A stretch of 22,695 bases of DNA from Streptomyces sp. MMG1533 (GCF_001279775.1 NZ_LGDG01000010.1:1-22695); one strand, 5' to 3'. Shown: positions 14,587-21,946, counted from the first letter of the stretch. A program made the numbers and translations. The notes: generated from the sequence alone by a model not told the origin.

Positions 14587-15420
14587 ATGAGCGTGCTCAC
14601 TCTCGCCTCGGACCCTCAGGACGCCACGGCCCTCGAAGGAGCCGAGGCGCACCACGCCCGCCTGGCCGGGGAGCTGGCCGGACGCGTGAAGATGCTGCTC
14701 ACCGCCGTGGAGCGCAACCCGAGCGCCGCCGAGAAGATCCATGCCGATCTCGTCACCTTCTGTGACCGTTCGCTGTTGCCGCACGCCGCAGCCGAGAAAG
14801 CCGTGCTCTACCCCGTCGCCCACGGCATGCCCGAGGCCCGCCTGCTCATCGAGAGCCTGATCGGCGAACACCGCTGCCTCACCGCGCTCGTCGACGCCCT
14901 GCGCACCGCCCCCGGCCCGGCGGGCGCGGCGGCCGACGCGCGGGCCCTGCAGGTGCTCTTCGAGGAACACGTGGCCAAGGAGAACGGCCTCGTGCTGCCG
15001 CTGCTTGCCATGACGCCCGAGATCTCCCTGGCGGAGCTGCTCGCGGACATGCACCACCGGCTCGCAGGCGCCACGCCCGCCCAGGGCGCCCACGGAACCC
15101 GGGCCACCGAGGAAGGACAGGACGTGCAGGAAGAACAGACCGAGGAGACCGGCGGCTGCGGCGGAGTATGCGGCTGCGGTGGCACGGAGGATACGGCCGA
15201 ACCCGAACTGGATGTGCGGGAGGTGCCGCACGCCCTGCGTCACGCGACGGTCTTCGGCGCCCTGGACGCCGTCCCGGCCGGCACCGCGATGGTGCTGGTC
15301 GCCCCGCACGATCCGCTGCCGCTGCTCGCGCAGATCGAACAGCGCAGCCCCGGCACGTTCTCGGTGGAGTACCTGGAACGCGGCCCCGAAGCCTGGCGGC
15401 TGCGGCTCAACCACCGCTGA
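14587..15420 (+). CDS. Hemerythrin-like protein with C-terminal DUF2249 domain
   Basis: This 277-residue soluble protein has two domains. The N-terminal four-helix HHE/hemerythrin domain (about 18-160) has candidate di-iron ligands H22/H23, H66 and E70 (LLPHAAAE), H95 (GEHRC), and H128 and E132 (EEHVAKE). An acidic, Cys-rich linker (about 175-205) contains C191-x3-C195-x-C197. A DUF2249 domain (about 208-277) follows, starting LDVREVPH. Hemerythrin domains bind O2 or NO at di-iron sites; DUF2249 is a TusA-like fold of unclear role common beside nitrogen-oxide genes. The linker cysteines could bind metal or an Fe-S centre. The ATG at 14587 follows GGAGA (14575-14579). It is divergent from narG and probably handles NO, O2 or iron released under nitrosative stress. 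Confidence 0.9.
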   Translation: MSVLTLASDPQDATALEGAEAHHARLAGELAGRVKMLLTAVERNPSAAEKIHADLVTFCDRSLLPHAAAEKAVLYPVAHGMPEARLLIESLIGEHRCLTALVDALRTAPGPAGAAADARALQVLFEEHVAKENGLVLPLLAMTPEISLAELLADMHHRLAGATPAQGAHGTRATEEGQDVQEEQTEETGGCGGVCGCGGTEDTAEPELDVREVPHALRHATVFGALDAVPAGTAMVLVAPHDPLPLLAQIEQRSPGTFSVEYLERGPEAWRLRLNHR

Positions 15421-15442
15421 TCCGAAGACCACTCCAACCTGC

Positions 15443-15487
15443 CGGCGGCGCACGGACGTTGCTCCATCCGGAGCGCTCGCGCCGCCG
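15443..15487 (+). terminator. Hairpin between hemerythrin and membrane-protein genes
   Basis: CGGCGGCGC (15443-15451) and GCGCCGCCG (15479-15487) form a 9-bp stem around a 27-base loop that itself contains the palindrome GAGCGCTC. It lies 23 bases after the hemerythrin stop and 37 before the next ATG. It could act as a partial terminator or a processing site. Confidence 0.4.
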
Positions 15488-15523
15488 TACCCGCAGCACA
15501 CGAGGAAAGAAGGAAGACACGTC

Positions 15524-16027
15524 ATGGACGGATCCCGCCGTTGGGCCGGAACCCTGCTCGGGACGGTCGGTGTGGCCCTGGTGGTCGCCGGGCCGGTCAT
15601 GGTGCTGCGCGGTCGCAGCGGCAGGAAGGAGATCCGCACCGAACTGGCCGCCCAGAAGATCACCTTCCCCGCCCGCGGGCTGCCTGCCGAACTCGCGGCC
15701 TACGCCGGCCGGCGCGTGGAAACCGGCCCCGAGGCCCACGCCTACGCCGAGTTCATCAAGGGCAATCTCGCCCACGCCACCGGCGGCCGCACCTATGCCG
15801 AGATCACCGCGGAGCTGCACGCCGCCGGAGGCGACGACGAGAAGCTCTCCGAGCTGCGCCAGACCGCGTTCATGGGCCAGTCGCTGCGGGCCTCGCTGAT
15901 GTCCGCCTACCAGGCATGGCACATCACAACGCTGGTCACCGGGCTGGGCGCCGCGCTGACCGGCCTGGGAGCCGCGCTCGTGGCCACCTCGGACGCTTTG
16001 GCACCCCGCTCCCCCGACCACTCCTGA
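15524..16027 (+). CDS. Small two-helix membrane protein, function unknown
   Basis: This 167-residue protein has a hydrophobic helix at about residues 8-29, a polar central domain of about 100 residues, and a second helix at about 131-155. The central part contains FPARGLPAELAAYAG, an EAHAYAEFIKGNLAH stretch and a helical TYAEITAELHAAGGDDEKLSELRQ segment. I recognise no enzyme family. It may be anchored at both ends with the central domain on one side of the membrane. The ATG at 15524 follows GAAGGAAG. It is co-directional with the hemerythrin gene, 103 bases downstream, with a hairpin between. Its context suggests a membrane function during anaerobic nitrogen-oxide metabolism, which is inference only. 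Confidence 0.8.
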   Translation: MDGSRRWAGTLLGTVGVALVVAGPVMVLRGRSGRKEIRTELAAQKITFPARGLPAELAAYAGRRVETGPEAHAYAEFIKGNLAHATGGRTYAEITAELHAAGGDDEKLSELRQTAFMGQSLRASLMSAYQAWHITTLVTGLGAALTGLGAALVATSDALAPRSPDHS

Positions 16028-16040
16028 CTGTTTCTGACCA

Positions 16041-16071
16041 AGTCACGGCGCGCACGGACGGAACCGTGACT
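16041..16071 (+). terminator. Hairpin after the small membrane-protein gene
   Basis: AGTCACGG (16041-16048) and CCGTGACT (16064-16071) form a perfect 8-bp stem with a 15-base loop, 13 bases after the stop at 16027. It is a probable terminator separating this unit from the nitrite-reductase operon. Confidence 0.6.
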
Positions 16072-16173
16072 CTCGTCCGCCGGGGGGATGCGCACGGACG
16101 CTCCCTGCACATCCCCCGGCACGTCGTCGTCTTGCCGATGGCCCGTCCGGCTCTGTCACACCTGTGGTGAAGA

Positions 16174-16187
16174 GGGACCATCGGCCC
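16174..16187 (+). promoter_or_regulatory. DevR/OsdR-like box before the nitrite reductase operon (distal)
   Basis: GGGACCATCGGCCC is a full match to the window consensus. It is extended by A and T to AGGGACC-AT-CGGCCCT (16173-16188). It ends 79 bases before the GTG at 16266. Confidence 0.6.
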
Positions 16188-16195
16188 TGTTCGAG

Positions 16196-16209
16196 AAGAC
16201 CATCGGCCG
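16196..16209 (+). promoter_or_regulatory. DevR/OsdR-like box before the nitrite reductase operon (proximal)
   Basis: AAGACCATCGGCCG repeats the 11-base stretch GACCATCGGCC of the distal box, exactly 22 bp downstream. It has lost the outer G's. It ends 57 bases before the GTG at 16266. Confidence 0.45.
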
Positions 16210-16265
16210 CCGCGCCGACCGCCGCCGCCGGTGGATGCTGACGGCGACCGATCCGGAGGTAACCC

Positions 16266-16430
16266 GTGCACGACAACGTCGACCACCCTCAAGGCCGATC
16301 CCACCGCTGTCGCTCGCGGTGGGTGCCGCGCACGGCCCGGCCCGGTCACCGTCCGGCCGCCCGCCTCGTCTGCCCTGACTCCAGGGCGACCGGACACAGC
16401 CCCAGGGCGCTGGGAAGGGCCGTGCGATGA
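16266..16430 (+). CDS. Small ORF (54 aa) leading the radical SAM/nitrite reductase operon
   Basis: A GTG start five bases after a perfect GGAGGT (16255-16260) opens a 54-residue frame. It ends at TGA 16428-16430, overlapping the next gene's ATG as ATGA. The peptide is very basic (MHDNVDHPQGRSHRC..., many Arg and His), with cysteines at about positions 15 and 36, and has no recognised domain. Its third-position GC is about 80%, lower than the neighbouring genes, so it may be a leader or coupling peptide rather than a folded protein. Two facts support translation: the Shine-Dalgarno is better than that of most genes here, and the DevR-like boxes sit at the same distance (about 57-92 bases) from this GTG as from the other starts in the window. 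They are over 200 bases from the radical SAM ATG. Confidence 0.5.
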   Translation: MHDNVDHPQGRSHRCRSRWVPRTARPGHRPAARLVCPDSRATGHSPRALGRAVR

Positions 16431-17701
16431 GCGCCGCAGCCCATGCCATCCGCCGCCAGCGGCACGACGCGGCCGACCGGCCCTTCATCGTCATCTGGGA
16501 GTCCACCCGCGCCTGCCCGCTGGCCTGCCGCCACTGCCGCGCCGAGGCCGTGCCCGACCGCGACCCTCGGGAGCTGGACACTGCCGCAGCCAAGGACCTG
16601 CTGGACCAGGTGGCCGCCTTCGGGCAGCCCGCCCCGCTGTTCGTGATCACCGGAGGCGACCCGTTCCAGCGCCCCGACCTGACCGAGCTCATCGCACACG
16701 GCAGGGAGATCGGGGTCCGGGTGGCCGTGTCCCCCTCCGGCACGCCGACGCTCACCGAGGAGCGGCTGCGGGCCGTGCACGCCGCGGGCGCCACCGGACT
16801 CTCGCTCAGCCTGGACGGCTCCACCGCCGAACTCCACGACGACTTCCGCGGCGTGCCCGGCGTGTTCCGCTGGACCCTGGACGCCTGGGACACCGCCCGC
16901 GCCCTCGGCATGAAGGTCCAGATCAACACCACGGTCGCCCGGCACAACCTGCACGACCTCCCCGACATCGTGCGCCTCGTCGCCGAGCACGGAGCGATGC
17001 TGTGGAGCGCCTTCTTCCTGGTACCCACCGGCCGCGGCCGAACCCTCGGCGCCCTGACCGCCGGAGAGGTCGAGGACGTCCTCAACTTCGTCTACGACGT
17101 CGGCCTGACCGTCCCCGCCAAGACCACCGAGGCCCACCACTTCCGCCGCGTCGCCCTACAACGCCAGGTCCTGGCCGATGCCGGCGACGACCACGTGGCG
17201 GTGCTCGGACTCGGGCGGCTCTACCAGGAGTTGCGCGAGCGGGCCGCGGTCCTGGGCCTGGACGCCGCCAAGCGCCGGGTACGGCGACCGCCGCTGGACG
17301 TCAACGCGGGCCGCGGCTTCGTCTTCGTCTCGCACACCGGCACCGTGCACCCCAGCGGCTTCCTGCCGCTGAGCGCGGGAAGCGTGCGCAAGACGCCGCT
17401 GACGTCGATCTACCGCACCTCAGAGCTGTTCACCGGCCTGCGGGCCGCCGACATGCTCGGTGGCCGTTGCGGGCGGTGCGAGTTCCGCCGGGTCTGCGGC
17501 GGCTCGCGCTCCCGCGCCTACGGCGTCACCGGCGACCCGTACGCCGAGGAGCCATGGTGCGGATACGTCCCCGGCTCCTTCCCATACCAACGGGAGCTGG
17601 CCGCGCTGCTGTCCGGCGGCGCCGACGCCGAGCCCGGCATGCGTGACGGTTCGGCCGCCGCCCCGGGCGGCAAGGAGAACCGTGTACCGCAGGAACGATG
17701 A
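16427..17701 (+). CDS. Radical SAM/SPASM-type protein (AhbD/NirJ-like branch)
   Basis: This 424-residue protein has the radical SAM cluster motif C30-x3-C34-x2-C37 (ACPLACRHC). A GGDPF motif (about 75-79) helps hold SAM. A C-terminal SPASM-like cysteine set C348-x2-C351-x5-C357-x20-C378 would bind an auxiliary Fe-S cluster. The overall pattern fits the family that includes haem-modifying AhbD and NirJ and peptide-modifying enzymes; I think of the TIGR04053-type proteins, but this needs a search. It may modify haem or a peptide for the fused nitrite reductase that follows, or the small basic peptide encoded before it. The ATG at 16427 overlaps the small ORF's stop. The 3' end overlaps the nitrite reductase gene by 20 bases, so they are translationally coupled. 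Confidence 0.85.
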   Translation: MSAAAHAIRRQRHDAADRPFIVIWESTRACPLACRHCRAEAVPDRDPRELDTAAAKDLLDQVAAFGQPAPLFVITGGDPFQRPDLTELIAHGREIGVRVAVSPSGTPTLTEERLRAVHAAGATGLSLSLDGSTAELHDDFRGVPGVFRWTLDAWDTARALGMKVQINTTVARHNLHDLPDIVRLVAEHGAMLWSAFFLVPTGRGRTLGALTAGEVEDVLNFVYDVGLTVPAKTTEAHHFRRVALQRQVLADAGDDHVAVLGLGRLYQELRERAAVLGLDAAKRRVRRPPLDVNAGRGFVFVSHTGTVHPSGFLPLSAGSVRKTPLTSIYRTSELFTGLRAADMLGGRCGRCEFRRVCGGSRSRAYGVTGDPYAEEPWCGYVPGSFPYQRELAALLSGGADAEPGMRDGSAAAPGGKENRVPQER

Positions 17702-20297
17702 CCCCGCCGCCGGTGACGGTCCGCCGCCCAGCAGGTTCAAGACCTCCGGGCTGCGCAGCCGGCACCTGGCCGCGCACGCCCTGGTCGCCGCCTGGGCCGT
17801 CCTCGCGCTGCTCGCGGCAAGCGCCCAGCAGACGCTGCCGGTGGCCCGCTGGCTGGCCATCCACCTGTTCCTGCTCGGCGCCGCCACCACCGCGATCGTG
17901 GTGTGGAGCGAGCACTTCGCCGTCGCCATGTTGCACGCATCCCGGCCGGACCGGCGGTGGAGCAACGCCCGGCTGGCCGGCGTCAACGTCGCGGTCGCCG
18001 CGGTGCTGACCGGAGTGTGGGCCGACCTGCCGGTGCTGATCGGCGCCGGATGCGCACTGCTGGTCACCGCGACCGCCGCGCACCTGGTGGTCCTGGTCCG
18101 TCTGGGCCGGGGCGCGCTGGGCGGACGGCTCGCCCCGATCGCCGACTACTACCGGGCCGCCGCCGCGGCGCTGATCATCGGCGGCGTGCTGGGCTGGCTG
18201 CTGGCCACCGGCAGGGCCGGTCCGCAGTGGTACGCCGGGCTGCGCCTGGCTCACCTGCACGTCACCCTGCTCGGCTGGATCGGACTGCCCGTCCTGGGAA
18301 CCCTCTTCATGCTGTGGCCCACCGTGCTGGGCGTGCGGATGAAGGACCGCACCACCCGGGTGGCGCGCTGGGTACTGCGGCTCGCCTGCAGCGGACTGCT
18401 GGTGGCCGTCGCCGCTCTGGTGGCCGGGTGGCGCTGGCCGGCTGCTGCGGGTCTCGCCGTGTACGCCGAGGGAGCGGCCGTCGCGGTGAACCTGTTCGTC
18501 CGGACCGTACGCGGCAGCCGGCCCGTCTCCGCGGCGGCGGCCTGGATGCTGGCAACGGCCACCTGCTGGCTGCTCGTCGCGGTGACGGCGGATCTGGCAC
18601 TCCTCGTCACCCGCCCGCTGACGACGGCGCAGACCGGCATCGACGCCCTGATCCCCGTGCTGCTCATCGGCTTCGTCGCCCAGATCCTGATCGGGGCCCT
18701 CACCTACCTGCTGCCCATCGTGCTCGCCTCCGGCCCGAAGGAGCGTGCCGCACTGCGGGCGGTGCTGGAGCAGGGCTGGCTGCCGAGACTGGTCGTGCTC
18801 AACCTCGGCGTGGCCCTGCTCGCGATTCCACTGCCCGGCCCCGCCGACACGGCGGGCACCCTGCTGGCCGCCGCGGCCGGAATCGCCTTCCTCGCCCTGA
18901 CCGCGGCCGCGCTCGTCCGCAGCGGCCGAGGGCTCCTACGGGACACCGGACGGAGCGGTGGGGCACGGAGCCCCGTCCTGTGGGGTTCCGCCGCGGGGGC
19001 CGTACTGATCGTGCTGGCCGTGCTCGTCGCCAACAGCGGCGGGAACACGAGCGGCCAGGCCGACGCCGCCGGGACGGCAGGCGCGGGCACCGGCACCACC
19101 CGCACGGTCGCCGTCACCCTGGCCGACATGCGCATCCGCCCGGCCCGGATCGAGGTCGCCGCGGGCACCGACCTGCGGCTGAAGGTCACCAACACCGACT
19201 CCATGCGCCACGACCTCAAGGTCGAGGACGGCCCCACCACCCCGATGCTCGCCAAGGGCCACACCCACGTACTCGACGTCGGGCAGGTCACCGAGGACCG
19301 CGAGGCGTGGTGCACCCTGCCGGGCCACCGGGCGGCCGGGATGGCCATGGACATCGTGGTCACCGGCGCCACCGACGGCGCGAGCGCACACGACGGCCAC
19401 TCCACGACCGCCGCCACCGACGGCGCCCTGGACCTCTCCGCAGACTTCTCCTCCGGCTGGCAGCCACGCACCGCCGACCTCACCCCCGCGCCCGGCGGGA
19501 CGGTCCACAAGGTCGAACTGCACGCCGCCCACACCCAGGTCGAGGTGGCCCCCGGCGTGAAGCAGCAGATGTGGACCTTCGGCGGCACCGCGCCCGGCCC
19601 CACCCTGCACGGCAAGGTCGGCGACGTCTTCGAGGTCACCCTCGTCAACGACGACACGTCCATGGGCCACGGCATCGACTTCCACGCCGGCTCCCTCGCC
19701 CCCGACGGGCCCATGCGCACCATCCAGCCCGGCAAGCGCCTGGTCTACCGCTTCCGCGCCGAGAAGGCCGGAGCGTGGCTGTACCACTGCAGCACGGCAC
19801 CGATGCTCCAGCACATGGGCAACGGCATGTACGGCGCCGTCGTCATCGACCCACCCGGCCTGGCCGAGGTGGACCACGAGTACGTGCTGGTCTCTTCCGA
19901 GCTCTACCTCGGTACACCGGGCAGCACCGCGCAGGTGACCAAGATGAGCCAGAACACCCCGGACGCGTGGGTGTTCAACGGCGTCGCGAACCAGTACGCC
20001 AAGCGCCCCCTGGAGGTGAAGGCCGGCGAGCGGGCCCGCTTCTGGGTGGTCGCCGCCGGGCCGAGCGACGGCATCGCCTTCCACATCGTCGGCACCGTCT
20101 TCGACACCGTGTACAAGGAGGGCGCCTACCTGCTGAAGCCGGACCAGGCGGGCGGCTCGCAGGTGCTGGACCTGGCCACGGCGCAGGGCGGCTTCGTCGA
20201 GACGACGTTCCCCGAGGCCGGCCACTACGCGTTCGTCGACCACGACATGCGCCACGCACAAGCCGGTGCGCACGGCACGGTGGAGGTGAGCGACTGA
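17682..20297 (+). CDS. nirK: Membrane-fused copper nitrite reductase (TM domain + cupredoxin + NirK)
   Basis: This 871-residue protein has three parts. Residues about 30-450 hold some 12-13 membrane helices, with conserved-looking histidines H61, H78, H191 and H193 (AHLHVTLLGW) reminiscent of NnrS or haem-copper oxidase subunit I helices. Residues about 474-562 form a cupredoxin with type 1 copper ligands H510, C544, H549 and M554. Residues about 605-871 are a two-domain NirK: type 1 ligands H663, C703, H711 and M716; type 2 ligands H668, H702 and H854; catalytic D666 and H801. It should reduce nitrite to NO outside the membrane, perhaps fed through the fused cupredoxin. The GTG at 17682 follows GGAG and overlaps the radical SAM gene; the frame open upstream is just that gene's shadow. 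Ordinary NirK is about 350-380 residues and soluble. Confidence 0.9.
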   Translation: MYRRNDDPAAGDGPPPSRFKTSGLRSRHLAAHALVAAWAVLALLAASAQQTLPVARWLAIHLFLLGAATTAIVVWSEHFAVAMLHASRPDRRWSNARLAGVNVAVAAVLTGVWADLPVLIGAGCALLVTATAAHLVVLVRLGRGALGGRLAPIADYYRAAAAALIIGGVLGWLLATGRAGPQWYAGLRLAHLHVTLLGWIGLPVLGTLFMLWPTVLGVRMKDRTTRVARWVLRLACSGLLVAVAALVAGWRWPAAAGLAVYAEGAAVAVNLFVRTVRGSRPVSAAAAWMLATATCWLLVAVTADLALLVTRPLTTAQTGIDALIPVLLIGFVAQILIGALTYLLPIVLASGPKERAALRAVLEQGWLPRLVVLNLGVALLAIPLPGPADTAGTLLAAAAGIAFLALTAAALVRSGRGLLRDTGRSGGARSPVLWGSAAGAVLIVLAVLVANSGGNTSGQADAAGTAGAGTGTTRTVAVTLADMRIRPARIEVAAGTDLRLKVTNTDSMRHDLKVEDGPTTPMLAKGHTHVLDVGQVTEDREAWCTLPGHRAAGMAMDIVVTGATDGASAHDGHSTTAATDGALDLSADFSSGWQPRTADLTPAPGGTVHKVELHAAHTQVEVAPGVKQQMWTFGGTAPGPTLHGKVGDVFEVTLVNDDTSMGHGIDFHAGSLAPDGPMRTIQPGKRLVYRFRAEKAGAWLYHCSTAPMLQHMGNGMYGAVVIDPPGLAEVDHEYVLVSSELYLGTPGSTAQVTKMSQNTPDAWVFNGVANQYAKRPLEVKAGERARFWVVAAGPSDGIAFHIVGTVFDTVYKEGAYLLKPDQAGGSQVLDLATAQGGFVETTFPEAGHYAFVDHDMRHAQAGAHGTVEVSD

Positions 20298-20743
20298 TGG
20301 ACACCGTCGGTGTGTGGTCCCTGGTGCGGTTCGCACATGTGGCCGGCGCCGCCCTGTGGGTCGGCGGCCAACTGGCCCTGTCCCTGGTGATCCTGCCGTT
20401 GGCCCGCCACCTGCTCGACGCGGACGCCAAGGACCGCTTCACCGCCGCGGCCGGCCGCCGGTTCGGGATGCTGACGGGGGCGGTGTTCCTGCCGGTGCAA
20501 CTGGGCACGGGCTGGGCCATGGCCTGGCACAAGGGCGTCACCTGGGCCTCGCTCGCCGAGCCCGGCTACGGCCGCACCCTGGCGGCCAAACTCGCCCTCT
20601 TCGTGCTGGTGATGCTTGCCGCGGCGGCCCACGGCATCGCCCATGCCAAGGGCCGCGCCGACCTGGCCCGGACCCTGGCGGTCGTCTCCCTCGTCGGCTC
20701 CCTCGGCGTCGTCCTGCTGGCCACCGCCCTGCCCTCCACCTGA
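20297..20743 (+). CDS. CopD-like four-helix membrane protein
   Basis: This 148-residue protein has four predicted helices (about 8-33, 53-75, 92-115, 122-145). It carries the CopD-family start SLVRFAHVAGAALWVGGQLA, with H14, and histidines H112 and H116 in AAHGIAHAKG on the third helix. CopD proteins are linked to copper entry, and related four-helix proteins bind haem b. Here the neighbour is a multi-copper enzyme, so copper delivery or electron transfer from quinol to NirK are the two plausible roles. The ATG overlaps the NirK stop by one base (TGATG), and GGAGG (20282-20286) lies within the end of nirK, so translation is coupled. Confidence 0.85.
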   Translation: MDTVGVWSLVRFAHVAGAALWVGGQLALSLVILPLARHLLDADAKDRFTAAAGRRFGMLTGAVFLPVQLGTGWAMAWHKGVTWASLAEPGYGRTLAAKLALFVLVMLAAAAHGIAHAKGRADLARTLAVVSLVGSLGVVLLATALPST

Positions 20744-20772
20744 CCACCGTCACGAAGAAACGAGGAGGCATC

Positions 20773-21792
20773 ATGCCCACCCAGGTCCTGCCGGACGCGG
20801 CCACCGTGGAGTCGCTGCTCGCGGCGGCCGTGACGGCCCCGTCGATCCACAACACCCAGCCCTGGCGCTTCCACCCGGCCCCCGACGGCCACGTGCTGGA
20901 GATCCATTCGGCGCCGGCGCGAACGCTACCGCTCGCCGACCCTGTGCACCGCGCCCAGTACCTGTCCGTGGGCGCGGCACTCTTCAACCTGCGTCTCGCC
21001 GCCGTCCACCAGGGCTGGCGCCCCGAGGTGAGGCTGCTGCCGGACCCGCACCGCCCCGGACTGCTGGCCACCGTCCGGCTGACCGGTCCACTCGCCGCGG
21101 ACGACCAGCCCTCCGACCCCGGCCTCCATGAGGCCATCGCGCTTCGGCACTCGAGCCGGATGCCGTTCACCGGCCGACCGGTGCCCGAGCCGATCGTGGC
21201 GGAGATGACGGCCGCCGCGCATGCCGCGGGCGCACGGCTGCACGTGCCGGACATCGCCGGAACACGGCGGCTGCTACGGCTGACCGCCACGGCCGAGGCA
21301 CGCAACCACGCCCACCCGGACCGCACCGCCGAGACCCTCGCCTGGATCAACGCCCCAGGAGCGAACGCCCCCTACGGCATCCCCGTCACCGCCCTCGGCC
21401 CGCCCGACGCGGCGGCGCGGATGCCGATGCGGGACTTCACGGGCGCACTCCCCGCCGTGCGCCTGCCGGCCCTGTGGTTCGAACGCCACATTCAGCTGGC
21501 CCTGCTGTGGACAGGTCACGACCGGCGGGAGGACTGGCTGCGCGCGGGCCAGGCCCTGCAGTACGTCCTGCTCACGGCGACCGCCCGCGGGCTGCGCACC
21601 TCGCTCCTGCACCAGGCCATGGAATGGCCCGAGCTGCGGGCCGCGATGGCCCTCCCCGGGCACAAGCGGTGCCATCCGCAGTTGTTGATCCGCTTCGGCT
21701 ACGGCCCGGACGGCGCCCGCACACCACGAGCACCCGGGCACCCCGTTACCCGGCCCGTGGCACCGCCAGCAGCCGACACCGAAACGAACTGA
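20773..21792 (+). CDS. Acg-family nitroreductase-like protein (copy 2)
   Basis: This 339-residue paralogue of the protein at 978-2006 has the same landmarks: TAPSIHNTQPWRF (residues 21-33), SSRMPFTGRPVPEPIV, DRREDWLRAGQALQ and LLIRFGYGP. Compared with copy 1 it has a different N-terminal tag and a slightly different Pro/Ala-rich tail. A GAGGAGG (20762-20768) precedes the ATG at 20773, which is 29 bases after the CopD stop, so it is the last gene of the nitrite reductase operon. Flavin-dependent handling of reactive nitrogen species or flavin storage fits the context; the substrate is not known. The strong hairpin just downstream closes the operon. Confidence 0.92.
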   Translation: MPTQVLPDAATVESLLAAAVTAPSIHNTQPWRFHPAPDGHVLEIHSAPARTLPLADPVHRAQYLSVGAALFNLRLAAVHQGWRPEVRLLPDPHRPGLLATVRLTGPLAADDQPSDPGLHEAIALRHSSRMPFTGRPVPEPIVAEMTAAAHAAGARLHVPDIAGTRRLLRLTATAEARNHAHPDRTAETLAWINAPGANAPYGIPVTALGPPDAAARMPMRDFTGALPAVRLPALWFERHIQLALLWTGHDRREDWLRAGQALQYVLLTATARGLRTSLLHQAMEWPELRAAMALPGHKRCHPQLLIRFGYGPDGARTPRAPGHPVTRPVAPPAADTETN

Positions 21793-21805
21793 GCGCCGGC
21801 TCGCC

Positions 21806-21842
21806 ACCCAAGCCCCCGCGCTGTACGCGCCCGGGTTTGGGT
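21806..21842 (+). terminator. Terminator hairpin after nitroreductase 2
   Basis: ACCCAAGCCC (21806-21815) and GGGTTTGGGT (21833-21842) form a 10-bp stem with one G-U pair. GCG and CGC inside the loop can add pairing. It starts 14 bases after the stop at 21792. Confidence 0.75.
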
Positions 21843-21946
21843 GAGCCGTCACATCGCGCTCCCTGAAACGCAAAAGCCGACCGACCTCTGCGCCCACACC
21901 CTCTTGAACCGCGCGACACCCCCCATCCGAACCAGGCATTCGCCAC

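Noticed and set aside
13720..15663. Long minus-strand open frame (647 codons) across the start of narG and the hemerythrin gene
   Set aside because: It is antisense to the hemerythrin and membrane-protein genes and out of frame with narG. It has no family similarity, and such frames are expected at this GC content.
17903..20743. Frame overlapping nirK that would fuse to the CopD-like gene
   Set aside because: Upstream of 20297 it encodes only Arg/Gly/Pro-rich shadow sequence. The CopD-like protein has its own ATG at the TGATG junction.
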